Positions 22,416 to 33,491 of a stretch of 64,000 nt of DNA are shown here, in pieces. Under the pieces are notes generated by a model, which was not told where the DNA came from, did no database searches, and worked only from the letters and a program-made list of their open reading frames with translations. Source of the stretch: Copromyces sp. CBS 386.78 (Eukaryota > Ascomycota > Sordariomycetes > Sordariales > Sordariaceae). Made by a program: the position numbers and the translations under genes. The number at the start of each line of letters is the position of its first letter. Positions within the stretch are counted from its first letter, which is position 1. The stretch is taken from positions 186,001-250,000 of the forward strand of contig MU839120.1 in assembly GCA_030685235.1 (NCBI GenBank), written 5' to 3'.

Positions 22416-23016
22416 TACCGCTTTTACAGTAAGGTCCCCTGTTCTAGCACCCCCCATTTCGAGCAACCCCCCCTGTTGCAACAACCCCTAGAGCGAAATT
22501 TTCATTTTTTTGCTGAGTACGCGCAACCCTGCAACTAGCAACATAAATGTGAAAAGTTGCTCTTAAATTTGTATAGGAAGGTGAACTTTTGGGGCGGAAA
22601 AAAGGGTAGAAAGCGTAGGGTTAGGGTTAGTATAGTCTTATAGCAGGGGACAAAAGTTTGGGCATAGGCTTTTTTTTGGGTGGTTTTGGTGGTACGGCCC
22701 GTGCACCCTACCCTAGTCCCAGCAACACCCCCTGTTCCAACTACCCCTTTGCCCGGATTTTGGGGGTTGCCAGAACAGGGGACTTGACTGTACTCATTCA
22801 AACCGGATTTATCCCCCCCTGCCCCGCTAAACTTATCATAGTATAGCCGGACCGGCAAGCCCACACAGAATCTCGCCCAGCCTCTCCACCACCTTCTCCT
22901 TACCAGTAAAACCCCCTTGTTCAGCCACGCAGTTTACCCTGGCTGCAGGCGCTCCACCAGATGTGCTAAACTGCTTGTGTGTTAGATAAATCCGGTTTGA
23001 ATGAGTAAAAGCGGTA
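22416..23016. mobile_element. Outer inverted-repeat element (MITE-like), interrupted
   Basis: A 32-base terminal repeat begins TACCGCTTTTA at 22416-22426, resumes CTCATTCAAACCGG at 22793 after an insertion and ends at 22813. Its exact reverse complement is intact at 22985-23016. Removing the insertion leaves an element of about 235 bp with perfect 32-base inverted ends that begin and end in TA. No coding frame is evident. This fits a small nonautonomous TIR element, possibly with a TA target site. Confidence 0.7.
22427..22790. mobile_element. Inner 364-bp TIR element (Tc1/mariner/Fot1-like MITE)
   Basis: The element starts CAGTAAGGTCCCCTGTTC at 22427 and ends with the near-complement GAACAGGGGACTTGACTG at 22773-22790; the ends match at 21 of 24 positions when the flanking TA is included. 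It is bounded by TA on both sides (22425-22426, 22791-22792), the target duplication of Tc1/mariner-class elements, and CAGT...ACTG ends recall Fot1/pogo. It has no transposase. It sits in the left arm of the outer element, and the intact right arm shows the empty site. It contains a telomere-like stretch at 22616-22630. Confidence 0.75.
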
Positions 23017-23371
23017 CACTAACAATGTCCACAGCAGGCTCAAACGCGGGTTACGTCAGGGGCTCTCTCAGGGGCTATAATTAGTGACCCACTCTACCAG
23101 TCAGGGCACCGAAGTCCGATGGATTGTGGGATGGAACGGATCCATTGATCCAAACATGGACCGGGGCCGGGGAAGCCGCATCGATGGCAGGCATCAAGGT
23201 TCTCCCGCGATTCCCTTATTAATTACTTCACGACTTCACATCGGATTCCTTGCCTAGAGCTCACGAATTTGCTCACACAACCTTTGCAATCCCTCCAAAA
23301 CCGTCAATCCACAGATACCTTAACGACACAGACAGCTCAAGAACATCGAAGGCTGTCCGTATGCACTCGTG
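23017..23371. other. Promoter and 5' leader of the G-patch gene
   Basis: This short intergenic stretch lies between the nested elements and the start codon at 23372. No frame or RNA gene is seen. Confidence 0.5.
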
Positions 23372-24169
23372 ATGAGTTCCTCAGAAAGGCGACCTGCCGC
23401 AAAAGCAAAAGACGACAATGAAGAAGACGTTCCTCTCCACCACTTGCGTCCCTTCGGCACCGGGTTGTACAAGCAACAGATCAAATTCGTCCCTGCCTCC
23501 GATGGCGACCTAGACTCGACCAGTTCAACGGCGGCCAAGTCCAAGCCAAAACTTGACGTAGCTGATCTCTATTTGAACATGGTCCTGGCCAACAAGAACA
23601 CGCCCAAAGATAAACAGAAGCAACAACAAAAAGAAAGTGCATCAACAGCAACAGACACCACCACCACCACCCCCTCAGCCACAATCACGACAACCCAAAG
23701 CACAAGCACAACACCAACAGACCAGCCACCAATACCACGCCAAGTCACCTGCTCCATCTGCTCCCTTCCCTACGAACCCACCCCCACGGGCCTCACAGCC
23801 CACGAATCCTCCTTCGCGCACCAATCCCGCCTCCCCCACTCCCACCCACCATCCGCGTTAGACCGTTCCCGGATGGGCCTCAAACATCTCACAAGCCACG
23901 GCTGGGATCCCGATTCCCGACAAGGTCTCGGGTCCGCGGCGCAGGGGATCCAGTTCCCCATCAAAGGGAAAAAGAAAGATGATCACTTGGGTCTTGGGGT
24001 TGAACTCCCAAAGAATGGGATACCAGTGGTAAAGAAGAAGGAGAAGTTGTTGGATGCGAAAAAGGTGAGGAAGATGCAGGAACAGGATAAGAAGAGGGGG
24101 GCGAGGATACAGCGGGAGCTGTGGGGGAGGGGACCGGATTTGGAGAGGTATTTGGGAAAGGGAGTGTAG
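23372..24169 (+). CDS. G-patch and zinc-finger-like protein
   Basis: This single exon encodes 265 aa starting at ATG 23372. The N-terminus contains PLHHLRPFGTGLYKQQIKFVP. A Thr/Ser/Gln-rich linker follows, then a C2H2-like finger with Cys127, Cys130, His144 and His150 (CSICSLPYEP, then HESSFAH). A G-patch-like glycine block lies at about 166-210, with MGLKHLTSHGWDPDSRQGLG and DDHLGLG. The C-terminus is a Lys/Arg-rich helix ending LWGRGPDLERYLGKGV. G-patch domains activate DEAH helicases in splicing and ribosome assembly; GPANK1-like proteins share this layout of a degenerate finger beside a G-patch. The partner helicase cannot be told from sequence. Likely nuclear. Confidence 0.85.
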   Translation: MSSSERRPAAKAKDDNEEDVPLHHLRPFGTGLYKQQIKFVPASDGDLDSTSSTAAKSKPKLDVADLYLNMVLANKNTPKDKQKQQQKESASTATDTTTTTPSATITTTQSTSTTPTDQPPIPRQVTCSICSLPYEPTPTGLTAHESSFAHQSRLPHSHPPSALDRSRMGLKHLTSHGWDPDSRQGLGSAAQGIQFPIKGKKKDDHLGLGVELPKNGIPVVKKKEKLLDAKKVRKMQEQDKKRGARIQRELWGRGPDLERYLGKGV

Positions 24170-24571
24170 TGATGTTCACGATCGGTGAGGATGGCATCGA
24201 GGTAAGGCGGTCGCCTTGGTGTGTGGTAGCCGGGTAAGCGGCTGGTGATTCGTGAACCTTGAAACTCAGAAGAACTTGTCATTTCGGACGCTCAAGGTGA
24301 AGATATGGAATATTCCAAAACCGAATAATGAATGATAAGGCTCAGCGCCGATTGAGACGCGCTTCCATCACCTAAACCCAAGGCAACGCCATACATGGAC
24401 CGTGCGACGGGAGTAAATACTCCTTAATCAGCTTTTCTGATTTGTCGCTCTGATCTGGCATGCAGTCGATTAAATCCTTTGTCTCCTTTGTCCCCTCCGT
24501 CCATTGTATCTCCGACACCCACTGGAACGAACAACCTCTCTTATACGCCACCAACCTCCCAAACAAACCCA
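24170..24571. other. Convergent 3' intergenic region
   Basis: It lies between the G-patch stop and the Yip1-family stop. It should contain both 3' UTRs. I see nothing else. Confidence 0.5.
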
Positions 24572-25739
24572 CTAGCTAATGAAGCACAAGCACCCCAAAG
24601 CAACATAGAAAATCAGAAGGGGGAAGACCGCCAACCCAACCCTGTTCTTGAGAACGCCACTTCCACTGAGAATGCTCACACCAGCTGCAAAGGACCAGCC
24701 CACGAGCACCAGGTAGACCGGGATCCTGGCGACCCAGTACAGCGAGAGCGCGGAGAGCATGGCAGCCAGGACGAGAGGGAAGAGGGTGTATCCGATAATA
24801 CAGACACTTTGGGCGAAAGAGCTGTTGTTGAGACATAATTGTTAGCATGACTCCTCTCAAACATCGGCGATGAAAGACACTCACATATTCCCACCCAACA
24901 ACTTGATCTGCGCCGTCACCACCGCCTCACCAATCCACACCATCGCAAACACCCCGCTGAACACAATCGCTCTCTGCTGCTCCCTGCTTCTAAAGCTCAG
25001 CAGCGTGCTGAGCAACAGACAGAAAATCAACGGGCCCCAGAGATCCCAATCCCTCAGCCCGGGACTCATATTCCCCTGCTGCAGCAGGCTCTCGGGGTCC
25101 ATCACCCTGCTCGCCAGACCGGTCAACTCCTCCCTCGCTCCCGATAAGCCGGCGTTCCGGATGTTGGCGTAAGCGCCCCGCAGGCCATCGTCGGACTCGA
25201 GCATGGTGCCGCCGAAGAGGTAGCGCGGGTACAGCACCTCGCGCATCTTGGACCAAACGGCAAGCAGGTCGCGGCGGAGCGTCTCCCAGACCGTCTCGTC
25301 GATGGTGTTGGTGGGCGCGCGGCGGTCTTCGCCGGGGATGCGGTTGGTCCAGGCCGACTGCGTGTTTGCGGAGGATGAGCCGGCGGCCGCGGAGGAGGAG
25401 GAGCCGATGGTGCCGGTTAGGGGTGCGCGGGAGGAAGAGGAGGGGGCGAGGGGGTCGTCGAAGTCGTTGAGGTCGGCTTCGGTTTTGGAGATTGGGTGTT
25501 AGCAATTGTAGCTCTCGTTGTGTTGAAGTGGAGGGCATGTGTCTAGGTAGGCTAGTCGTGGTGCCCCTCCTGCCTCTGGTGGGAGCCTCTTGATTGTGCT
25601 GACCATCGGGGACGGCAGTGATGTATATGTGGGAAACTTAAGGGACCAGGCAGAGCTTACCATCGTCGGGATCTATCAGATCATCGTCGTCCAAAATCGG
25701 TTGTTGACGGTGGTAATCTTTACCACCTAGTGAGGCCAT
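24572..25739 (-). CDS. Yip1-domain Golgi protein (YIPF6/Yip4-like)
   Basis: The three exons are 25739-25661, 25476-24885 and 24821-24572, with introns 25477-25660 (184 bp, donor GTAAGC, branch TGCTAAC, acceptor CGAAG) and 24822-24884 (63 bp, donor GTGAGT, branch TGCTAAC, acceptor AACAG), giving 306 aa. The cytosolic N-terminal half is acidic then Ser/Ala-rich (DDDDLIDPDD; DFDDPLAPSSSSRAP). The Yip1 domain starts at VLYPRYLF and includes DLWGPLIFCLLLSTLLSF, the QSVCIIGYTLFPLVLAAM block and three further hydrophobic spans. Yip1-family proteins sit in ER/Golgi membranes and bind Rab GTPases. The QSVC-IGY-LFPL block places it with YIPF6/Yip4. The AAG acceptor of intron 1 is less usual but is the one consistent with the reading frame. 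Confidence 0.88.
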
Positions 25740-26542
25740 CTTGTGTGTGTCGTCGTGTATGAATGCGGCCGGGTGAGTCGTTCGTTTGTAGCAGTAAGCT
25801 CCCTGTTTTGGGTAGGCAGGATTCCCGGACGCAACCAGGGTTGGCCCCTTTCAGTCGGTCAGTGTTCGGTTGATCGGAGTATTAGGAATCTGTTCCCAGT
25901 CGCAAGGTATAAGATGCCAGTAGTGTCCGTGATGAGCGGTGGTGATCCGTCCGGAAGCTGTCGTGTGTGTGGAAAGCTCGCAGAAGCTTCAATGTTCTTG
26001 GGGCACGAATGGATTGGACGGGCCACGTCCCCATGTTCAAACAACGGCGGACGGCCCCTTCCCCACGGTCAGGGCGCTGACGTTTGATGCTGCTAGTTGT
26101 ACAGGGCAGTGCGTGGCCCAAGCTCCAGCGCGGTACTGCTCCAGGGTTAGGGTTTTTGGAGCGACAACAATACACCGACTCGTTCACTGCCACCGTGATC
26201 AGACTTCCCGACAGAATACCTATCTCTTGTTCATCATTTATCATTATTCATTTGACTATTATCTCTAAGCACCCTTGAAGAGGAAAAGCCGATGATGGCT
26301 CCTATGGCTTACATCATTGTCAGCATCAGTTCGCCGCTATGGATCGATCCATTCTGGTCACCTTCTCGTCCATGCTCCACGGCGTCTAAATGGTAGCTGA
26401 AACAACAGCAATTATCCTCCATCTTCTGTTCAGCATCCTTATTTAGACTCGATAAGTCAACGTGGCTTAAACATAAATCATCATAATAACTCCCGTCCGC
26501 CCTTTTCTTCCCAGTCTACCTAACAGACATGCAGCCTTTCGC
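25740..26542. other. Intergenic region, Yip1-gene promoter
   Basis: It lies between the Yip1-gene start and the exchanger stop, both on the minus strand. It holds a telomere-like motif at 26143-26154, described separately. No gene is seen. Confidence 0.5.
26143..26154 (+). promoter_or_regulatory. Telomere-repeat-like motif AGGGTTAGGGTT
   Basis: This exact 12-base motif lies about 400 bp upstream of the Yip1-family start codon. The same 12-mer is found at 33791-33802 and at 22617-22628. TTAGGGTT is the type of site bound by Tbf1/Teb1-class Myb proteins in fungi. Function here is inferred. Confidence 0.4.
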
Positions 26543-28152
26543 TCAATGGTGAGCACCCTCCGATCCAGTTGATTGAGCAGGTGACGGAGTCGTCGTCGCC
26601 GGAAACGCGTCGTGGAGATCGTGCGGGTTCGGGTAGTGAGCTGCGGCCACACCAATGGCGACATAAACGATAACGCACAATATGCCCTCCAGGTAGTTGC
26701 TCTTCTGGTCCCTCAAGAAGTTTCCGACCGTCAAGATGGCGAGGATCAGCATAATCAGGTCGAAACTCTCAAAGTTGAAGCCCATGGGCTTGTCAAGTCC
26801 CCAACCGACAATAACCACAAGGGGCCCGTTGAGCAGGGCGGTCTGCAGCGTTGATCCCAGTACTGTCGATAGAGCGATGTTCATCTGGTTGTCGTACGCT
26901 TCGTCTACGGCCGTCAAGTGCTCCGCGGCCTTTTCGACAAGTGGAATCATGATCAAACCAACGAAGGCATCGGAGATTCCGCGCTTCTCCACCACGAAGT
27001 GAATCTTGGCAACGAGGGTAATGGCGATGATCGTGACAAGTGCGATGCCCACAGCCAATGCGATAATAGACTCGATCATAGTGAGGCGATGACTGCGAAG
27101 CTCCTTATGCTTGTCGTCATCACGCTCGGCGTCGGCCTCGAAGATCGCGTCGTAGATACCGTGGTGGGTGCGCATCTGAAAGTAGACGTACACGAGATAG
27201 GCGATGATGAGCAAGACGGCGGTGCTACGCGAAATTTCGAGGGTTTTGCGCTTGAGTTCTTCCGTGTCGTAGCGGCCATAAAGGGCGTTGAAGAAGGCTG
27301 TAGGGACGGCTAGGCCGAATCCACTGTAGCAGAAGAAACGGTGAGCACTTCATTTTTTTCTTAACACGAGGGGTATAATGTGATAGACGTGAAAACTTAC
27401 GCAGTCAACAACAATCCGCTACCCGCTTCGCTGACGATTTCACTGAAGTGCGTCTCCTCGCGCTTGAAACCAGCGGCAACGAAGCAGAAACCTAGACAGA
27501 GCAGCATCGTAGCAAGAATCGAACCTAGGATCGCAGCCCTGATGACCTGGGTAGTATCCACCGGCGAATTTTCGTCGTACTGTTTCACCAGGACTATAAA
27601 CATGATAATCTCGACGAGTGAGCCAAAACTAGTGGTCATAGACTGTTAGAAACATAATCCATTTTGCAAGCGGAAGGGAAAAGGAGATACTCACGTTGTC
27701 TCTGCCAACACACCAAAGACGTGCGGAACCTTCTTCGCCAAATTCTGGCCCGCAAACCCAACCAAATTCGCACAAGGTACCATGGCAATGTATGCCAGAA
27801 TAAAAATCGCCAGGTCTTGGTGAGGAGCGGCATACCGGACCGCAATGGCAGCGGGCACCACGGGCCATAGCACGTTGACGATGCGAGACGCCAGCGAGGA
27901 CGAACGGAACACGATGCGGAAGAAGTGCCACGGGTGGATGCCGGACCGGCCACTCTCGCCTTCTTCGCGAACCGGGAACCATGATTTTGGGGCCGGTGGG
28001 TGGTGGTGGTGGTGGCGATGATGGCCGTGGCCATTTGTTGCGATGGGATCAGAATGGACGGGAAGGACGTCTCCAAAGTTGGCGTTTCTCTCATCTGAAT
28101 CACGTTCGGCGGCGCGCTTTTCTCGCGCCGCTGCGTGGTAGGGCGTCACCAT
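26543..28152 (-). CDS. Vacuolar-type cation (Ca2+)/H+ exchanger, CAX family
   Basis: There are three exons: 28152-27695, 27628-27401 and 27323-26543. The introns are 27629-27694 (donor GTGAGT, branch TTCTAAC, acceptor CTAG) and 27324-27400 (donor GTAAGT, acceptor TACAG), giving 488 aa. About ten hydrophobic spans are arranged in two halves. The first alpha repeat reads ETTFGSLVEIIM across the first splice, and the second reads IPLVEKAAEHLTAVDEA. CAX proteins exchange Ca2+ or Mn2+ for protons at the vacuole. The classical repeats carry GNxVE and GNAAEH; here Gly-Ser and Glu-Lys replace the Gly-Asn pairs while the acidic VE and AEH residues remain, so ion choice may differ. The N-terminus has a His-rich cluster (HGHHRHHHHH) that may bind metal. 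An acidic loop (EADAERDDDKHKE) separates two spans. Confidence 0.9.
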
Positions 28153-29914
28153 GTTGCGTTTTTGTGGGTGTATATGGGTCGTACACAGCTGAGATGTGTC
28201 GTGGGTGTTATATGGGCCAAGGTTGAGTTGTAGGCAGGTGGCTTCCCGGCAGCGCGCCTCCTGTATCAGAGATACTTGTTTGCGGTTGCTCGTTCCAAAG
28301 AGCGGTATCCCACCCCAAATACTGTCGTTTGCTCAAGATCGAAGAAATGATGTATTCCAGCAGGGACGACTTATAACAGAGGTTCAGGTGGGGAAGAGAG
28401 AGAAAAGAGCTCAGTCCGCAAGCCACTAGGTGAAGGCGGTCAGGACTGGATTACACGACCTGACCAAAGCTCAGGTGGAGCAGTATGTAAGACAGAAAAA
28501 ACGACGAGTATGTACGAGGATAGGCAGGACTCTATGATAGGAAGATGTCCGGAGAAAAATAAACACGACAGAAGGTTTGTAAGACGAAGAGGAGGAGAAA
28601 AAGATTATCAAGACATGTGGTATTTCTGAGCATCCGCCGCGTTCGCCTCACTCATCAATCGCAGGGCTCATCAAGGATGTCTGGCAACCGGCTTGACAAG
28701 GGCGGCCTCCGTCACAAACCCGACGCTCATCCTCCCCCAATTGCCCATGGTCGCTGTCAGAAAGAACGGGTTTATCGTGGGTCTAGATTTGAGGTGTCGA
28801 TGCAGGAGCCACCCTTCTGTTCCTCACACACCCGGGGACCCCTAGCCAAGCGCCAAGAAGCCATTCGTGCAGAAACAACTGGCTTGGCCTTGGCGATCTT
28901 GGCTCCTCCGACGTCGAGTTTCAGGTCAAACGGGGGGGTCAACTGGGGGTGTTTGGTGAACGGAGTTCGGACTGGAGGACTGGGGGGCCCAGTTATAACT
29001 GAGGATCCCAACGAATGCATTCCCATTCGCCCAGCCTTCCATCGCTAGCTTCGATGTGGCTTCGAGCTGGGCCGCGAATGGAGTCTAACGAGTGTGACAT
29101 CTTTGGGTATCTGCAGATTGTCTCTTCTTGATGTCATTTGGCAAATCGAGAGACAGATCCGGGTGCCGAAAGGCTTGAAGACGCTTCTGTGTGATCGGAG
29201 GCAAGCCGGTACGTGTACATACTGTACTTTGCTTTGGTGGATGTCGAGGTGGCAAAGAACTCCAGAAAAGTCAATGATCTCCGCTAAATAAACATCCCGG
29301 TGGATCTCTCCCAAAGCGCCGCCCAACCCCGGGAATGAGACGAAGTTAACCGCTGCACAGCCCGCCGCGTGGGACCCGGGGGTGAGACGCGAGATTATAG
29401 TCTGAAGATCTCAAAAATAACCAGGACCGTAGCATTGGCCGAGTAAACGCCATCCAGAAACAGAAGCCACGACAACAAAGATGGAACAAGATAAGATTTT
29501 GGCAAGAAACGTTGAAGCAGTCATCATGTGCCAAGGCGGATCTTATCACCTTTGCCCAATGCCAATGGCGGGTGGCTTTTTTGCTTGTCAGCCAAAGATT
29601 CTTGGAAAAGCTTGTTCTCTCGTTTTCTTCGTGGAACGTTTGGCGTGGAATGTGTTCCAGGAGCATGAAGGCGGGCACCCCCTTGCTTCATACCGATACC
29701 CTCATTCGGGACCGAACACCACGTGCATGAGCTTGGAGAAATCATTTGCTTGGGGAAAAAAATAAGCATAAAGTTCCATATCGGGAAGATGAACAAAATT
29801 ATGGGGTAAGCCGGGATCCGTAACCTCGAACCAGGAAACCCAAACAAGAAGACCCCTACGAATTCGCATCACATCGTCAATCACGAACCATACTCTTCCT
29901 CATCATCATCCTGC
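28153..29914. other. Intergenic region, exchanger promoter
   Basis: These 1.8 kb lie between the exchanger start and the HRQ1 stop, both on the minus strand. Frames are short and overlapping. I see no gene or structural RNA. Confidence 0.5.
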
Positions 29915-32900
29915 TCATCCGTTGGCCTGAATCTCAATCTCCTCGCCCGCAAGCCCGATGATCTTGACCGTCTTCCTGTTCCGCGGCGGCACCGGTTTCG
30001 CCAAAACAACCGTCTCCACGCCAGCCGGACTGGCTTCCTCGGGCCCCATCGGCAAGCTCTCAACATCAATTTCCTCATTCAACAGACTCTTAAGAATCAC
30101 CTCCGCGCCCGCCTTGCTGATGACCGAATTAGCCTCCTTGCAGAGTTCCGAGCACACGCACTCAATGCAGCCATCGCGGCACTGACACGCCAACACCCGA
30201 CCAAGCGCCTTCCTGAGCAACACGTCGATGAACTCAAACGCCTTGGTGTTGATGCCCGACCCGCCTGCGCCTCCCTTTGCGTCGTAAAACGTCAAGCGAG
30301 CCGGCCGCTTCCGCTGCGTCTCCCGCCGGGCGAACTCCTTGAGGTGGTTCTTGCACTCGGTGCGCACGTCGCCCGGCATGCTCATGACAAAGTTGGGCAT
30401 GAGACTCATGATGGCGTGCTGGGCGGCGTGGATGGCGCCGCCGACGTGGAGGCGTCGCGATACGAGGATCTCGAGCGCGAGGCGAGGCACGTCGAGCCAG
30501 GTGCCCTTGCTGTAGCGGATGACGGGCGGGTTGTCGACTTGGATGGCGTCGAGAATCCGGTTCTTCTTGTCGACTTTGAAGTAGCCGAAGACGACTTGGG
30601 TGATTTTGATGGCGCCGTGGTAGGCAAGAGATTTCGAGCCGTTGATGCGCCGGATGGCTTCTGTCTCTATCGGGTCGATATCTGTGTAGTCCCGCTGCTC
30701 GGTCGTCCAGTCCACCTGGACCTTCTCGACTCGCGCCATCTTTTTGTCGGGGTTGAAGTCCCGGACGAGGTAGGTGTTGCCCTGGTGTAGGAATATGGCT
30801 CCGTCGTAGATGGTGAAGGTCGCTCGGGATGCCTCCAGCTCTTCTAGGACAACGTTCCGGTTGTTTGTAATGTCGATGACGGCGAAGTGGTCTTCCTCGG
30901 TGTCGCGTATTGATACAAACTGCGATGGCTTGGGTCGAAACCTGTCATGGCAATGGTAGAAGCCCCGGTCACCCTTGAGCAGCCGCTCCTCGCAAATTGT
31001 TGCGAGATCTTCGCCAAAGTATTTGGTATCCTTGGCCGGCAGTATTGGCATTTCGTATGCCGCGCATTGGATATGGCCTTCCTTGACCAACATATTCTCC
31101 AAGTCCACTTGAAGCTCACAGTTCGGTTTTGTGAAGAGTTCATCCGGATTTTGCATGTAATACTGGTCAGTTGCGAAACTGTCCCCAACCAAGATTGACA
31201 GAGAATCTCTGTTCCGCCGGCCAGCTCTGCCACTCTGCTGTCTGAGGTTCGCTATTGTGTAGGGAAACCCCCAAGTCATGACGCAATCCAAAGTGCCGAT
31301 GTCAACGCCAAGCTCGAGAGCAGTGGTCGCGACGATGCCCATGAGCTTACCCTCAAACATTTCAGTCTCGATTTGCCGTCTGTCTTGGGCCGTGTAACCG
31401 CCGCGGTACCCCATTACTCGATTGATGCATTCGGAGCGGCCTCTGTGTTCCAGTTCCTGTTTGATTGCATTGACCAATTTTTCGCAATGCTCGCGTACGC
31501 GACAAAATGCGATGACACGGACACCGCGGAGGATGAGTTCGCAAAACAGACGAGAACACTCAAACTTGGCATTACCACGTCCACTGGACGGATCTCCTGG
31601 GTCTTTGTACGGAGTGTTCCAGCAGAGGAACTCCTTGCGACCCGATGGAGAGCCGTCAAAGTCGATGAGCTTGACATCTTCAACGCCGAATATGGTAGTG
31701 AAATGCTCCTTTGGGTTGGCCACGGTTGCTGAACACGATATAAACTGAACATGCGTATTCCCAACTGCTGCGCATATTCTGCGCAAGCGTCTCATGATCA
31801 AGGCGACATGTGAACCCATTAGGCCGTTGTAATAGTGCAGTTCATCCACTATTGGAGCGAAGAACAATTAGCTTAGAGATCCCATTTCCGCAGCCGGCTG
31901 AGGAGTTGAACGGTAGGTCTCACTCACCAACAACATATTTCAGGTTCTGCAGAAACGTCCTCCACCTTTCCTCCTGAGGTAAAATCGTGATATGTAGCAT
32001 ATCAGGGTTTGTGAATATGATGCGTCCATCATCGCGGATAATATTCCTGTCACGCATCGGCGTATCACCGTCAAAGGTTTCAACGAGCATCTCTTCCAGT
32101 CCAGGCATGAACTTCATCACTTCCTTCAGGCTCCGCTTCTGGTCTTGCGCAAGCGCCTTGGTCGGGAAGATGTACATGGCTCGCGTATTCCAGTCCTGTT
32201 CAAGGGCATGTATGACTGGCAACTGGTAGATGAGAGACTTTCCCGAGCTGGTGGACGTGGACACCACCACATGATGCCCGTCGTGTAGAGCGTTGATGGC
32301 ATCAGCTTGATGTGCATAAAACTGGGTAATCCCCTTGGTGTTGTAGAGGGCGTTAACCAAGTCTTGGCTGAGCAAAAAGTTTAGATAGCCGTAAACAGGC
32401 TCCTGTTCATCGAACACTCGATGGCCATCGGGAACTATCTGACCAGTGTACCACGGACTATCCTTCAGCTCTTGTACGATTTCCGGAATGCTTTTCCTTT
32501 CCTTCGGGATACTCGCGGGTAAGGTACTAGATTTCGGCTGAGGAGTTGAGTCCCTTGGTGCTGAAGGCCGAGGAATGAAGGATTCGGACTCGCTTCTGAG
32601 TGCCATTTCCGGATCTAGACTTTCTGCAGCACAGCGGTTCAAGAAGATGTTGACTGCATTGGCGAACTTGATGTTCCTCTTTTCTATTAGTGCCGTCATT
32701 TGCTTCTGACTATACACGGGCAATTTGACATCCTCATGTCGAAGCCTGCGAGTTGGCTTGGTCGGGTCTCCTGTTTTCTTGTCCTGGACTTGTCTCTTGA
32801 GATCTTCGTCAATGAACTCAAAATAGAGGACCTCCCGTCCAGATCCAGGCTCCTGTTCATCGTCTCTGGTTCGGTACGGGTCAGCGTCCCCTAGGCCTTC

Positions 32901-33491
32901 TAAACCAGTCATACCGCCAACCGACGCATCGGGCGCAAATGATTGAGATGGCTTCCCAGTATACCTTCCAGCCTTGAAGGTATCGTCCTTGTCGGCACCC
33001 CTTGCATCAAGCTGTAGCATTAGCTCGTCGACATAGGCAAAGTGGATGCCCCCCGGACGTAAAGCTACAATTGCGACTACATCGTCAACCGTCAAAGAGC
33101 GATTCGTGTGAGACTCAACCGTGGATCGTATCGTCTCAAACGTGGTCGCCAGGTGCTTTCGCGTAGAGCAAAAGGTGTAGACGAGATTCAACGCCCTGTG
33201 CGTCTTCTCGAGTTCCTTGAACCAAAATGGCCATTCGATATCGCTTTCGACAACGGTAGGCTCGGCAACAAGTTTAGGGGGACGACCTCTCAGCTTCTTT
33301 GGCCCCGTTGTTGCTTGACCAGTATCAAAACTGCCCGAACTCTGCGGGGAGTCGTGGCTAGGATTTCTAGCGGAAGAGGCATCGTGCCCAGGCTCTATCG
33401 ACGCTTTGGGTTCGATGGACGCGCGTTTACGCTTGAGCGATTTCAGTGGATCAGTAGTTGTAGCGTCGGCGCTATGGTGGCTGGAAGTCAT
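29915..33491 (-). CDS. HRQ1: RecQ4-like DNA helicase HRQ1
   Basis: The two exons are 33491-31928 and 31848-29915, joined over a 79-bp intron (31849-31927, donor GTGAGT, acceptor AATAG), giving 1165 aa. The splice restores motif II: YVVVDELHYYNG. Walker A is STSTSSGKS (near residue 415), with motif Ib-like TNPDMLH before motif II and QQSGRAGRR as motif VI. The C-terminal MZB/DUF1998 domain carries a cysteine cluster (CQCRDGCIECVCSELC). HRQ1 is a 3'-5' helicase acting in crosslink repair and telomere maintenance. The N-terminal third is charged and includes an AT-hook-like KKLRGRPPK. ATG 33491 is the first in frame; no earlier ATG is available. An acidic tail (DEQDDDEEEYGS) is encoded in another frame over the stop codon. 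Confidence 0.93.
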
